Shown here: piece by piece, positions 45,968 to 57,056 of the stretch
How positions within the stretch are numbered: the stretch's first letter is position 1
How the letters are laid out: every line of letters starts with the position of its first letter
Made by a program: the position numbers and the translations under genes
The notes under the pieces: model-generated
The model's input: only the letters and a program-made list of their open reading frames with translations
Told to the model about the DNA's origin: nothing
The model's database searches: none
NCBI GenBank assembly: GCA_039090855.1
Contig: CM077002.1
Span: forward strand, 82,650,194-82,714,193
Direction of reading: 5' to 3'
From: Macrothele yani
Lineage: Eukaryota; Arthropoda; Arachnida; Araneae; Macrothelidae
Length of the DNA: 64,000 bases

Positions 45968-46755
45968 TGGAGAGTTTTATCTATGTGTGTATGTAAATAC
46001 ATAAATAATCTCTTATTTGTACTTTCACATGGCTGAAAAAAAAAAAATGAAATGCAGCATTTGCCCAATTTGTGCCACTGTAGAATAAATGCTGTATGTG
46101 GCAAATGTGCTTTATATGTGATATCTTTACACTGGCAAGAATGCTAATTTTCAGAAAACACTTCTAGCAAGTGTTGTGGAATACATTCTTGAACTTTCAC
46201 CACTATAAAGAAGCTGAACATTATTTGTTTTGTTGTCAGAACTTAAAATTTTCAAAGATGTTATTCCCTCCTAGGGATTTTGTAATTGTGACTTACAGAT
46301 TCTTCTTCATGTTCCAGACTGATAAAAAAAAATGTTTTATAGAGACAGGTGAAAAAAAATGTTTTAAAGAGACATGTGCCATCAAAAAGATGTTTGATGC
46401 AGTGCATAGTGATACCATCTGTTATCGTAGCAGGTGTGTGTTTATTGTTTTATTGATGAACTTGAAGTAAACTGTTTGGCAATTTATTATAAGTAAGTAC
46501 TTTTGGATTCGTGTATGTATATTTCCTCATATTCAAGATTGAATATCCAAGGTTTGACTCATTGGAATAATCATTCACATTTCCATTTTTCTGCAGCTCA
46601 GTAGTTTGCAACTCCTTTCTCAGCATTTACTTTTGTAATTGAGGGTTGTTTTGTTTGCTCCTGTTATGTCAGCCAACTATAAATTACCCTGAAATCCTTC
46701 TTTTTGAGTTTATGCAAACCTCTTGAAAACCATACATCTTTTTTTATTCATTTTA
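45968..46755. other. AT-rich DNA, nothing recognised
   Basis: A doubled AAAAAAAATGTTTTA-AGAGACA motif near 46325-46375 is the only structure. No exon seen. Confidence 0.45.
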
Positions 46756-46759
46756 AAGT

Positions 46760-47800
46760 GTGATATCCCATGGCAGAAACGTTATGGAAGATATTATCTG
46801 ATGAGATTCTTTTCAAAGCAGCATATCTCATAAGATACCACTGTTTCCCAGGGCTGGAAAGGTACTTCAGCCATTATCTGAGTGAGATTCTTTTTGATGC
46901 TGTATATCTATTAAAAAGTAAAAGTAATCTTTCCTATGTTGAAAGCAGTTGTAGTATTACCAAACAGAAATCATCACTTTTTCCACGTTAATTAAAGGGC
47001 TATGATTTCTGTTTGGTGTTCCTGTTCCACATCGAATGTTTGAATTAAGTTGTAGTGTTATTTTAATGCAAATTCGTTTAAGCAGTACTTCTAAAAAGTA
47101 TTTTCTCCTCAGAAATGTCATGACATTATCTCCATTTGATTCTCCTGAAATTGTTATGCCTGGAAAAGAAAATATAGTTTCTCATGGTAGAAAGATTATG
47201 TATGGCACTATTTAAGTGCAATTCTTTTAGAGTCAGTACAGGTTAAAGAAATTCAATTGCCCATAGTTGAATAGTTATGGATTGATTTGAGTGCACTTCA
47301 CATTTGGAATCTATATCTAAAAAAAAAAAAATATTTTCTAAGGTAGAAATCTTATTTACAGAATTAATGCATATAATTCTTTGGAACCACTATATCTCCA
47401 AAGAAAGAAAAGCAAATGTAATTTCTCATGGTTGAATGCTCTATTTAGATCAGTATGCACCAAAAGAGCTATTTTTCAAGAAAGACAGTGTGATACAGCA
47501 TTATTTGAATTGCTGTTATCTTAAAATCCGTAAGTAAAAAAACAAGCAAACTATGAATTTCCCAGGAGCTTCATGTTTGAATGTGACAATCAGAAAAATT
47601 AAGGCATTATTTCAATGTGCCATTTGGAATTACCATCTGTGTATATACTTTACTCGCATATTAGCTGACCCTCCTCCCCCAGTTCAACAGCTAAAAATTG
47701 GTGAAAGAAAACTGTGGCCCACATATAAGTCGACGTGAAATTTCAATTGTTTGGAAAACACTTGAAAACATTTCCCAAGGTGGAAATTATGCAGATTTCT
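46760..47800. repeat. Very degenerate tandem repeat
   Basis: Units share a 'TTTCYCATGGTAGAAA - TTATG' block followed 25-40 bp later by 'AATTCTTTT--A--CAGTATATCT'. Starts are visible near 46768, 46847, 47178, 47336, 47428, 47560 and 47770. The spacing is irregular (about 80-200 bp) because of decay. Non-coding. Nature unknown; an old satellite or the body of an old element. Confidence 0.45.
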
Positions 47801-47992
47801 AAAATTATCTTTTTTGAAAACATTACTGGAACCATTTTATTCACTATCAGAGTTTCTAAATAGTTCCTGTAAGTCCATTTTCATTCATATTGGCAACAAC
47901 TATTCCTGTTTTCTGAAATCATATGCTGGGTGCAAAGATTTTCCATTATTTGTTTTTAACTGGTTTGCATATGAGCTGACCCCTTTAACTTG

Positions 47993-48025
<33 letters not shown>

Positions 48026-48067
48026 ATTTCTTCCAAAAACTCTGATCTTATACATGAGTATGTACAG
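47643..48067. mobile_element. Non-autonomous element, TATAAGTCGA-type ends
   Basis: Left end TATATACTTTACTCGCATATTAG with GCTGACCC; right end CTTATACATGAGTATGTACA in complement orientation. Internally ATATAAGTCGACGT at 47722 and a 31-A run at 47993-48023. Related to 17069-17134 and 40711-41585 by the end motif. Confidence 0.5.
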
Positions 48068-48179
48068 TGGTTTATTTCATCAAGATCTTCCTGGTGGCTG
48101 ACAAAGAGATAAAATAATATATACATATCATGAAAGTTATCCAAATGAACAATTTCATGTTTTAAACATGCATTTAAGA

Positions 48180-49015
48180 CAATGATAAGTAATAGAGTTA
48201 TCAACTTGCCCACAATTGAAACATATATAAGCATGTTATGAGCTCGGCAGATACATGCTCCCACCTCGAGAGAGGCTTAACATACGTAGCTATTTGTTAG
48301 TTAAAATGAAATATTTACAAGCTCAAACATTATTAATAATATTAATTTACAACACTTAATTAAATTACATGTACATACCTTAAACTTCTAAAATATCCTA
48401 AAGTAAAATGTACAAAACATCAAACCTAGTTATCTCAATGGGCTGGAAGACACTGTCTACACAAACACTCTGTCATTGATTTGCGAGTGAGTGCTTTCGT
48501 CAATACACTACTGACATCCTCAAGCTATCGGCACCCACACAAGGACTCTCTCGAATGTCCCTGGCATTTGAAGTTATACATAACAAATGAGCCACACCCC
48601 TTCCTCTTTCCGTATTGCAACTTCAAATGCCAGTGGCATGCGAGGGAGTACTCATGTGGGTGCCGATAGCCTGAGGATGTCAGTAATGTTGACGAAAGCA
48701 CTCGCCGCAAATCAGTGATAGAGTGTTTGCGTTGTGTAGACAGTGTCTCCCAACCCATTGAGATAACTAGGTTTGATGTTTTGTACGTTTAACTTTAGCA
48801 TATTTTTGAAGTTTAAGGTACGTACATATAATTTAATTAAGTGTTGTAAATTAATATCATTGATAGTGTTTTAGCTTGTAAATATTTCATTTTAACTAAC
48901 AAATAGCTACGTATATTAGGCCTCTCTTGGGGTGGGAGCACGTGTCTGCCAAGCTCATAACGTGCTATAAATGTTTCAGTTGAGGGTAAGTTGATACCTC
49001 TATTACTTATTAATG
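48180..49015. repeat. 836-bp palindromic fold-back element
   Basis: The left arm (48180-48578) is the inverted copy of about 48620-49015. Examples: AAATAGCTACGTATGTTAAG-like arm ends, CATCAAACCTAGTTATCTCA pairing with its complement near 48755, and GGCACCCACA near 48530 with its complement near 48655. The loop is about 40 bp (48579-48619). Arms are about 85-90% alike by eye. MITE-like. No target duplication identified with certainty. Confidence 0.88.
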
Positions 49016-49019
49016 AGAT

Positions 49020-50380
49020 AAAAGAAGATATCTCAGGTTGCAGGAAAGCCATTAAACAGAGCCTGAGGGAAAAGAAACAGAACTTCAAAAAACTGTGCTC
49101 AGCAAAATTATTAATTAGTGTTTAAAAATAGGCATTTTGTTGTTATACTAAGTGACAAAATTCTTTTAAGGGATTCTGAAAAAATAAATGTTTTATCCAT
49201 ATTAATATGAAGTCTGAACAACAAACGTTTACTTCGAAAGTTATTAGATATTCTTGCAAAACATTTTGTACTTCGACTAGTTTTTTAAGGAGTAGCAAGA
49301 CTCCATTAAACTGTAATATTTGTTAATCCAGTTTGATTTTAAGTGAAATAAATTCTTTATAAATGGAATACTGGTATATAAGTATGCGAGTGCAGACATG
49401 TGCTGAAGTATATGTATTGTAATACTTTTTCAATAAAATATTTCTTTATGTATGCATTTTAGAAGCAGTAATTTGCATGGCAAATATAAGTAAATATTCT
49501 AGTAAATAGAATGCTCATGGTTGTTATGAACTAAAAAAAAAAAAAAAAAGTGTGTGTAGAATTTAGACCAGAAACTTCTTCAGTATAACTTGAACTTTGA
49601 CCAACTATATTATATGTCTAATTTTTTTCACAATGTTTTTGATATTATATTTAGCTTGTGAATGAAATTTAAATATGTGTTATATGAGCACAAATATGTG
49701 GGTTCATACAAGACCATCTAGAAAGTACAAGGCCGCGACATTAGAGGGACGAGTTCACTCTCATGTTACGTGACCTGATATGTCGGTGTCATGTTTGACG
49801 TAATACACGACAGAATTAGAAGTGATGTTACTAAAAGAGGGAGCTCATCTCTGTAATATCATGGCATTGTATATTCTAGATGGCTGTGGTTTAATACTTA
49901 CCTTACTTCCTTCAAATATCTATAGAGTATCTAAGTTTTCCAATTTATATTTCAGATTTATTTTTGACAAAACCTTATGTAATAACAATATTTACTGTCA
50001 TAAATTTGTGTGAATGTGTGATTGTCTAAATAATTCAAATTATAAAAATGCATTTAAATTTAAATTAAGTTTTTAAATGATATTATTAAAACTGTTATGT
50101 CTACTGCTTAAAAGTGTTTTTTTGCCGAAATGGAAATTTAATTTCTTCAAAGTGTGTTTTGAAACATGCCATACCTGTTGACACCACTGATCATAGAATT
50201 TAAATATTAATTTTCATGCTTTGTGTGAAAAAGTAAAGTGTTATTTTCTACTTTCTGTAGCTGAAAAATTTGCCACATATACATCACCCTGCATTCAAAG
50301 CTTTGTAGTTATTCATTTTGTTTTTGTTAATATATATTTTCAGTTCTATAAATTGAAGCCATGTATTGATCTTCATTGTT
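49020..50380. other. Probable intron before exon D, nothing recognised
   Basis: AT-rich; an A-run lies at 49532-49548. The segment 49715-49830 (TAGAAAGTACAAGGCCGCGA...) is less AT-rich and may be a decayed repeat, not assigned. Confidence 0.45.
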
Positions 50381-50384
50381 TCAG

Positions 50385-50551
50385 ATACACGAGCAAAAAC
50401 ACTCATTCAAGAACTAGGAGAAGAATTCCCTGGGATACATTTAACACAGGGTACCATGAGTCAAATGAAACAGCGATACGAAAAACAGTTGAAAACTATG
50501 CATAAAAATGTAACCCAAGCAGTTCAAAGAAAATCACTAGCACAGCTGCAA
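50385..50551 (+). CDS. Host exon candidate D, coiled-coil-like (partial gene)
   Basis: Preceded by CTTCATTGTTTCAG and followed by GTAAGA, both strong splice signals. Two bases complete the codon split with 42268, then 55 open codons: TRAKTLIQELGEEFPGIHLT, a MSQMKQRYEKQLKTMHKN stretch and VQRKSLAQLQ. Phase 0 at the end, matching 61684. Helical, charged, heptad-like in the second half. No family recognised. Confidence 0.72.
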
Positions 50552-50599
50552 GTAAGAAAAATACAATTTATTGCTTCCTAATCTTGTTTTTGGCGGGAT

Positions 50600-51040
50600 G
50601 TCTTAGTGGGATATGGATTTGCCTCCACGGGGTGCACCACTGCACAACAATGGCACACACAACAGCAACAAGAGCCTCTGTAATCTTGGAGAGGTACAGC
50701 TAGTTCTGTGTGACATTGGCAAAAAGACTCCAACTCACTGGGTTATGTTCCAGGATTCTTATGTGGAACAACCAATTGGAATCATTAGCTGTGGGCTGAT
50801 CATCCACACTGATGTACCTTTATCATTTTGTATGACTCAAAGAAAGAATAAAACAGACTCCAATGTAGAATATGGTGGACCTACCACACTTGAGAAGGAC
50901 GACCCATCCTGGAAATGATATGGAAATGAAAAATGGCATATGTGAAAGAGATCTTGGCTGAGTGAATGTAAGATTAGCGTATGGAATACTAGAGGTATAA
51001 ATGGAAAGTTAAATGAGATAATTTGAAGAAATTAATAAGT
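50600..51040 (+). mobile_element. LINE-B 5' fragment
   Basis: Carries the LINE-B 5' untranslated region (TGGCACACACAACA, CCTCTGTAATCTTGGAGAGG, GTTCTGTGTGACATTGG) and the start of the endonuclease frame (KRSWLSECKIS, WNTRGINGK), then stops at about 51040 where another 5' end begins. Confidence 0.8.
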
Positions 51041-51044
51041 ATAG

Positions 51045-52214
51045 ATGCGGTGTCGTAGTGAGCGATGAGTTTGCCTCCTCGGGGCACTCCGTGGTAACAA
51101 TGGCACACACAACATCAACTAGGGCCTCTGTGAATCTTGGAGAGGTGCCAGCTAGTTCTGTGTGACATTGGGGAAAACACCCCAGCTCACTGAGTTTTGT
51201 TCCAGAATCCTTAGGTTGAAAGACCAACTGAAACTGTCAGCCGTGGGCTACTTACCTGATTAAAAAGACAAAAAAAAAAAAATCAATATCCAGACTCAAG
51301 TGTGGGATATGGTGGACCTGCCACACTTGAGAAAGATGGTCCACCACGGAATCGACCTGGATGTTCTAAACGGCATATGAGAAAGAGATCTTGGCTGAGT
51401 GAATGTAAGATTGGTGTATAGAATACTAGAGGTATAAATGGTAAGATGAGTGAGGTGATTGAGGAGATGAATGAGTATAGATTGGATGTGCTGTGTGTAA
51501 GTGAAACCAAAAAGAAGGAAATTGAGATAGAAGAAGTTAATGGCACGGTGAGTGTGTGGTCTGGAGTTTGGGTAATGTGAGAGGACAGGCTGGTGTAGGT
51601 GTGATTTTAAGTGAAAAGATGAACAACATGATTCACTATAGTTGCATAAGTGAGAGAATTCTCTGGATTCATTTGAAAGTGAAACTTCAGAGAATTGTAA
51701 TTGTTGTAGTGTATGCTCCTTGTGACGCAGAACCTTTTGATAAGAAGGTAGCTTTTTGGAATGAGCAAAAAGCTGTTTTGGGCCAGTTTGGTGCTAAAGA
51801 AAAAGTTATAATAGCAGGGGATTTCAATGCTAGAGTAGGTGTGCAGAATGCAATTTCTGGCAATGTTCTGGGAAAGTTCAATGATCCTTGTGTGAATGGT
51901 AATGGTGAAAGATTAATTGAACTCTGCATTGAGAATGGTTTGTGTGTATCTAACACATTTTTCAACCACAAGTATATCCACACATATACTTGGGAAAATC
52001 ATACTCTTGGTCAAAAGAGTGCGATAGATTTTGTTGACTACGATCAGCGTCTGAAACACGTAGTTGTTGAGACCTGTGTGATGAGAGGTGTGGATGTTGG
52101 TTCTGATCATTACTTGGTAGTGTCACGAGTGAAACTGAATGTTGGTTGGAGGAAAAGGAATAGGAAGAGGCCCAGGATAGAAAGAATAAAGGCTGTGAAA
52201 GGCTCCTTGAAGAT
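51045..52214 (+). mobile_element. LINE-B 5' part (EN), continued at 53527
   Basis: 5' untranslated region again, then endonuclease in frame 51556-52242: VVVYAPCDAEPFDK, VIIAGDFNARVGV, FFNHKYIHTYTWENHTLGQ, GSDHYLVVSRVKLNVGW. It breaks off at 52214 at a (ACAT)n tract. The sequence continues at 53527 with about 180 bp repeated, so this and 53527-57140 were one LINE before the fold-back insertion. Confidence 0.82.
51556..52214 (+). pseudogene. LINE-B APE-type endonuclease, open but partial
   Basis: About 220 codons open from ATG 51556, covering the middle and end of the endonuclease: the Y-x-P motif (VYAPC), GDFNARVG with catalytic D/N, and the SDH motif in GSDHYLV. The N-terminal NTRG/CVSETK part lies upstream in another frame (51415-51545). 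It ends abruptly at the insertion point. Confidence 0.8.
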
Positions 52215-53526
52215 ACATACATACATACATACATATCACTAAGCTGTTCTCTGAGATTCAGAGGTTAGCTCCAAAAAGAAATACAAACTTCCAGATATTT
52301 TTACTTATTGTTGTCGTATCAAACTTCGCCATTTACAGCGATCTTGACATACAACTCGTGCTTCACTGATATCCATTACACGCCGTACACAAGATCTTTT
52401 ATACTTCATACTCATAATCTTTTTCTCATGCAGACACTCCTGAATCTGACCCACCCATGTCTTCCTTGGCCTTCCTCTGCCTTTCCTTCCTGCCACTTGG
52501 GCTGAAAATATTTTCTTAGTAAGCATTTCATCACTCATTCTTTCAACATGGCCAAACCACTTAAGCATATTGGTCTCCACCTTGCTAACAACATTTTGCT
52601 TTTCATCACACAACTGCAATACATCTTCATTCTTCACACAATCAGATCGTGTCTTGCCACAAACCCCACGTAAGTAACATATTTCTCCAGCACACAGACG
52701 ACTCCTATGTTTCTTCTGCAGTACCCAGGATTCACTGCCATACATCAGAATAGGAACAATTACTGTTTCATACACAGCCATGCAGGACTCTCTAGAGAAC
52801 CCATCATTCCTGTGAAAACCTCCCAGAGCAGCTATGACTTTCAAAGAAGAATTTACTCGCCTACTGATTTCACCATCCAACTTGTTCTCTCTGTCAAACA
52901 TGCTTCCTAAATACACAAACTCACTCACCTGGTCAATCACAGTGCCATTTATACTTGCATTACATTCAGTGCTACCCATTTCTCTCTCAAACGCCATAAC
53001 TTTGTTTTTTTCCCTTATTTATACTCAGTTTGAATTTCATGCATCCGAGTCAACATACTCTGCAACTCACTTTTGCTCTCTGCCAAAAGGACAGTGTCAT
53101 CAGCATACAGCAATCTGATGATTGTTGTATGCTGATGACACTGTCCTGTATACAGCAATCTGATGATTGCTGTATGCTGATGACACTGTCCTGTTGGCAG
53201 AGAGCAAAAGTGAGTTGCAGAGTATGTTGACTCGGATGCACGAAGTTTGCATGAAATTCAAACTGAGTATAAATAAGGGAAAAACCAAAGTTATGGTGTT
53301 TGAGAGAGTAATGGGTAGCACTGAATGTAATGTAAGTATAAATGGCACTGTGATTGACCAGGTGAGTGAGTTTGTGTATTTAGGAAGCATGTTTGACAGA
53401 GAGAAAAAGTTGGATGGTGAAATCAGTAGGCAAGTGAATTCTTCTTTGAAAGTCATAGCTGCTCTGGGAGATTTTCACAGGAATGATGGGTTCTCTAGAG
53501 AGTCCCGCATGGCTGAGAGCCCATCA
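52215..53526. mobile_element. LINE-B fold-back insertion (inverted 3' part plus direct piece)
   Basis: Starts with a (ACAT)n tail followed by the LINE-B 3' end on the minus strand (52305-52997: EFVYLGSMFDRENKLDGEI, WFGHVERMSDEML, GRKGRGRPRKTW). It runs back to the YADD region near 53095, flips, and repeats YADD to FHRNDGFSRES on the plus strand (53167-53520). The centre (53080-53200) holds three alternating copies of the TGTATGCTGATGACACTGTC block. Flanked by a direct duplication of about 180 bp (52034-52214 and 53527-53705). Confidence 0.82.
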
Positions 53527-53699
53527 TTGACTACGATCAGCATCTGAAACACGTAGTTGTTGAGACCTGTGTGATGAGAGGTGCGGATGTTGGTTCTGAT
53601 CATTACTTGGTAGTGTCACGAGTGAAACGGAATGTTGGTTGGAGGAAAAGGAATAGGAAGAGGCCCAGGATAGAAAGAATAAAGGCTGAAAGGCTCCTT

Positions 53700-56600
53700 G
53701 AAGATCATCAGCATTATTCTGACTTACTCAGAGAATGACTAAAGGAGCTGGTCTTGTGAGAGGGATGTAGAAAGAAGTGGGAATGTTTTAAGAACTGTGT
53801 TGGCACTGCAGCTAAAGAGGTCTGTGGCACCACAAGAGTGGCTAACAATAGAGGTGATGCTTGGTGGAATAGTGAGATTGAAGAGGTAGTAAAGAGAAAG
53901 AAGGAAGCCTATTTGGGAATGTTGCAAGGTAGAGTTTCTGTGGATGAATATCACTGTTAGAAGCTGCTAAGCTGGTTCGCCAGAGTAAAGCAAAAGTTAG
54001 GAAGGAGAATGTGGAAAGGCATGAATTGACTTTTTGGAAAGATAGGAAGACTGTCTGGAAGTACATGAGACTCAGGAAAAATAGGGGAAACAAAGTTGTA
54101 AGTTGTGTGAAGAATAGGGTTGGAGAAATGATATGGAAGCCGAACAAGGTAAGGGGAAAATGGGGTGAATACTTCTGTGAGTTATTAGATCAGGAAAGCA
54201 AAGATGATTCTGAGACAGATGCAGATGATGTCACAGTGAGGGATGGAAGCACATGAGGGATCTCAAGAGAAGAAGTGTGTAAAGCTCTAAAATCTCTTCA
54301 GAATGGTAAGGCTCTGGGAGTTGATGGCATAACTGCAGAGATGTTGAAATATGGTGGTGACTTTGTAATTGAATGGTTAACTGAAATTTGCCAGTTGTGC
54401 TGGGAGTTGGGAGTGGTCCCACAGGAATGGAAGAATGATATTCTTGTTCCCTTGTATAAAGCATACATGAGATTCTTCCGCGAAACACGGAATTCCGCTT
54501 TTTTCGTCATCATTTGGGTTATTCTCAAGACCGATGCAAAACTGAAAAGAAATGTTTTGGGTGTAGGGTGGGGTCATTTTCTGTCTGGGGACGGTATCTT
54601 TTTTTTTTTTCAAAATTTGCGAAAACGGAAGTTAAACGTAGTGAAGATTCTCCCGTAATTGTAATTTCTTTTTACTTACGATATTGCCTATGTCCAGTAT
54701 TGCTAAATATCATTTTAATGCATTAATGTTTGTATTTCATTATGAAATTGTGGGCAGCGATTTCCGAAAACGGAAGTTAAGGACGGCGTGAAGATTTCCC
54801 TATATTCTTTTCAGGCATGAGTTTCTCCTGTGGATTTGAAGAATTCCGCCATTTCCGTTATCATTTAGAGATCAATGCACAACTGAACGGCAATTTTGTT
54901 GGGGGGGTCGTTTCCCGTTGAGAACGAAACTCCGCCCTTCGAAACTTTTTAAAACGGAAGTTAGACAATGCAAAGATTTCTCTTGTAACCGTTTTTTTTT
55001 TTTCCCTCGATGTACCTTCTATCCAGTATGATTTTATTCCAAAAATTCTGCATTTCAGTTTAAAAATTAAGGGAAAAGTTTCCGGAAACGGAAGTTGGTC
55101 GAAGTGAAGATTTCTCCCCGTAATAGTATTTTTTTCTTCCCGCGATGTTCTCACTATCCAGTGCTGTTTTTAAATGTTACTTTCCCCCCATAAATGTTTG
55201 CACTTAAGCTTGACAAGAGTGGGGGAGTTTTCCAAAATCGGAAGTGACGAAGTTTGAAAATTTGTTAGAATCAGTGCATGGTGTTTGAAAGTATTCATAT
55301 TCTGCAAGTTACACCATTTATTTAAAGTAGTGAAAGCTTTGATATCATGCATTTATGGCCCTAAGGCTGAAAGTTCTTTCAGCATGATGGCCAAATTATT
55401 GTCATCTGAGGGAATAAAAAGGAAAAAATAATTAGAAAAGTGATGAAGAAATGGGAAGGGGATGATATCAGCAGAAAGGAAAATTAATCAAAGATTGCAA
55501 TGCAGCTGCAGTCAACAAAAGACAAATATGGCCATGTAACTTGCTGAGAAGAAAGCAACACAAGAGGAAAATCAAGCTAATGTTCTAGCAAGTAAAAAAA
55601 AAAAAAAAAAAAAAAAACTAGTGAGCTCTAAATATCTACATAAATAAATTAGAGTGAGCAACTCCGTCTTGCTCATGCTGTGTTATTTACACACTTTCTC
55701 ATCGCTTGTTCTAATTTTCCAGCCTGTTAAAAAGTTCAGCTGTTTTGTTCCTTGGCCGGTCTCGTGTATGATAAAGGAAAAGGTGATCAGACTGAATGCA
55801 AAAACTATTGTGGTATTAGCCTCTAAGTGTGCCAGGGAAATTGTTTGCTAAGCTTGTTATTGATAAAGTACGGGGTCTTACATCAGAGAAAGTGTGGGAT
55901 GTTCAGAGTAAGGCTGCACTAACCAAATTTTTGCATTACACATGATGGTTGAAAAGTATCTGTCTGTTGGTAAGAAAGTTTATGCTGCCTTCATAGATTT
56001 AGAGAAAGCTTACAACTGAGTAAATAGGACACTTTTGTGGAAGATATTGAATGAATATGGTGTTACTGGGAATCTACTTAATAGTGTAAAACCCATGTAT
56101 GCTGGTAGTAGAGCTTGTGTACGAGTGAATGGTGTTTTATCAAAATGGTTTTCTATCGGTACAGGAGTCAGACAGGGTTGTGTAATGTCACCATGGCTGT
56201 TTAATATATTTATGGATGCGTCCATGCGTGATGCCAAAATAGTTAATAGTGGGTGGTTTATGTCTTGGTGATATCCATGTGTGGAGATTGCTGTATGCTG
56301 ATGACACTGTCCTGTTGGCAGAGAGCAAAAGTGAGTTGCAGAGTATGTTGTCCCGGATGTACGAAGTTTGCATGAAATTCAAACTGAGTAAAAATAAGGG
56401 AAAAACCAAAGTTATGGTCTTTGAGAGAGGAACTGGTAGCACTGAATGTAATGTAAGTATAAATGGCACAATGATTGACCAGGTGAGTGAGTTTGTGTAT
56501 TTAGGAAGCATGTTTGGCAGAGAAGATAAATTGGATGGTGAAATTAGTAGGCGAGTGAATTATTCATTGAAAGTCATAGCTGCTCGGAGAGATTTTCACA

Positions 56601-57056
56601 GGAATGATGGGTTCTCTAGAGAGTCCTGCATGGCTGTGTATGAAAGTGTAATTGTTCCTACTCTGATGTATGATACTGAAACCTGGGTACTACAGAAGAA
56701 ACATAGAAGTTGTTTGTGTAGTAGAGAAATGCGTTACTTACGGGGTGTTTGTGGCAAGACATGGTCTGATTGAAGCAAAATGTTGTTAGCAAGGTGGAGA
56801 CTAATATGCTTTGGTGGTTTGGCCATGTTGAAAGAATGAGTGATGACATGCTTACTAAGAAAATCTTTTTTAGCCCAAGTGGCAGGAAAGGAAGGCCAAG
56901 GAAGACATGGGAGGATCAGATTTAGGAGTGTATTCATGAGAAAAAGATTATGAGTATGAAGTATAAAGGGTCTTGTGTACGGCGTGTAATGGATATCAGT
57001 GAAGCCCGAGTTGTATGTCAAAATTGCTGTAAATGGAGAAGTTTGATACGACAACA
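53700..57056 (+). pseudogene. LINE-B reverse transcriptase, decayed and split
   Basis: Before the insertion: WWNSEIEEVVKRKKEAY, RGKWGEYFCELLDQES, GKALGVDGITAEMLKYGGD and WKNDILVPLYK. After it: KGKGDQTECKNYCGI in broken frame, FIDLEKAYN (motif A, then TGA), GTGVRQGCVMSPWLFN (motif B), LLYADDTVLLA (motif C, intact), EFVYLGSMFGREDKLDGEI, FHRNDGFSRES and VERMSDDML. Stops near 53739, 53957, 54255, 56020 and 56770. Confidence 0.82.
54462..55770 (+). mobile_element. hAT-like element in the LINE, exact 6-bp target duplication
   Basis: Begins CATACATGAGA and ends TCTCGTGTATG (one mismatch), flanked by ATAAAG (54456-54461 and 55771-55776). The uninterrupted LINE copy near 59920 aligns across the joined flanks without gain or loss once one ATAAAG is removed, so the target duplication is exactly six bases. 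The interior matches 24564-25490, with the same array of GGAAGT-core units. It ends with a transposase C-terminal scrap (AESSFSMMAKLLSSE near 55375). Non-autonomous. Confidence 0.9.

Noticed and set aside
42647..45968. 8-bp target duplication for the 42654 element
   Set aside because: GTGAGTGC/GTGAGTGT has a mismatch, while counting the outer C/G as part of the ends gives a perfect 6-bp repeat and matches the CATA start of its relatives. It remains the alternative reading.
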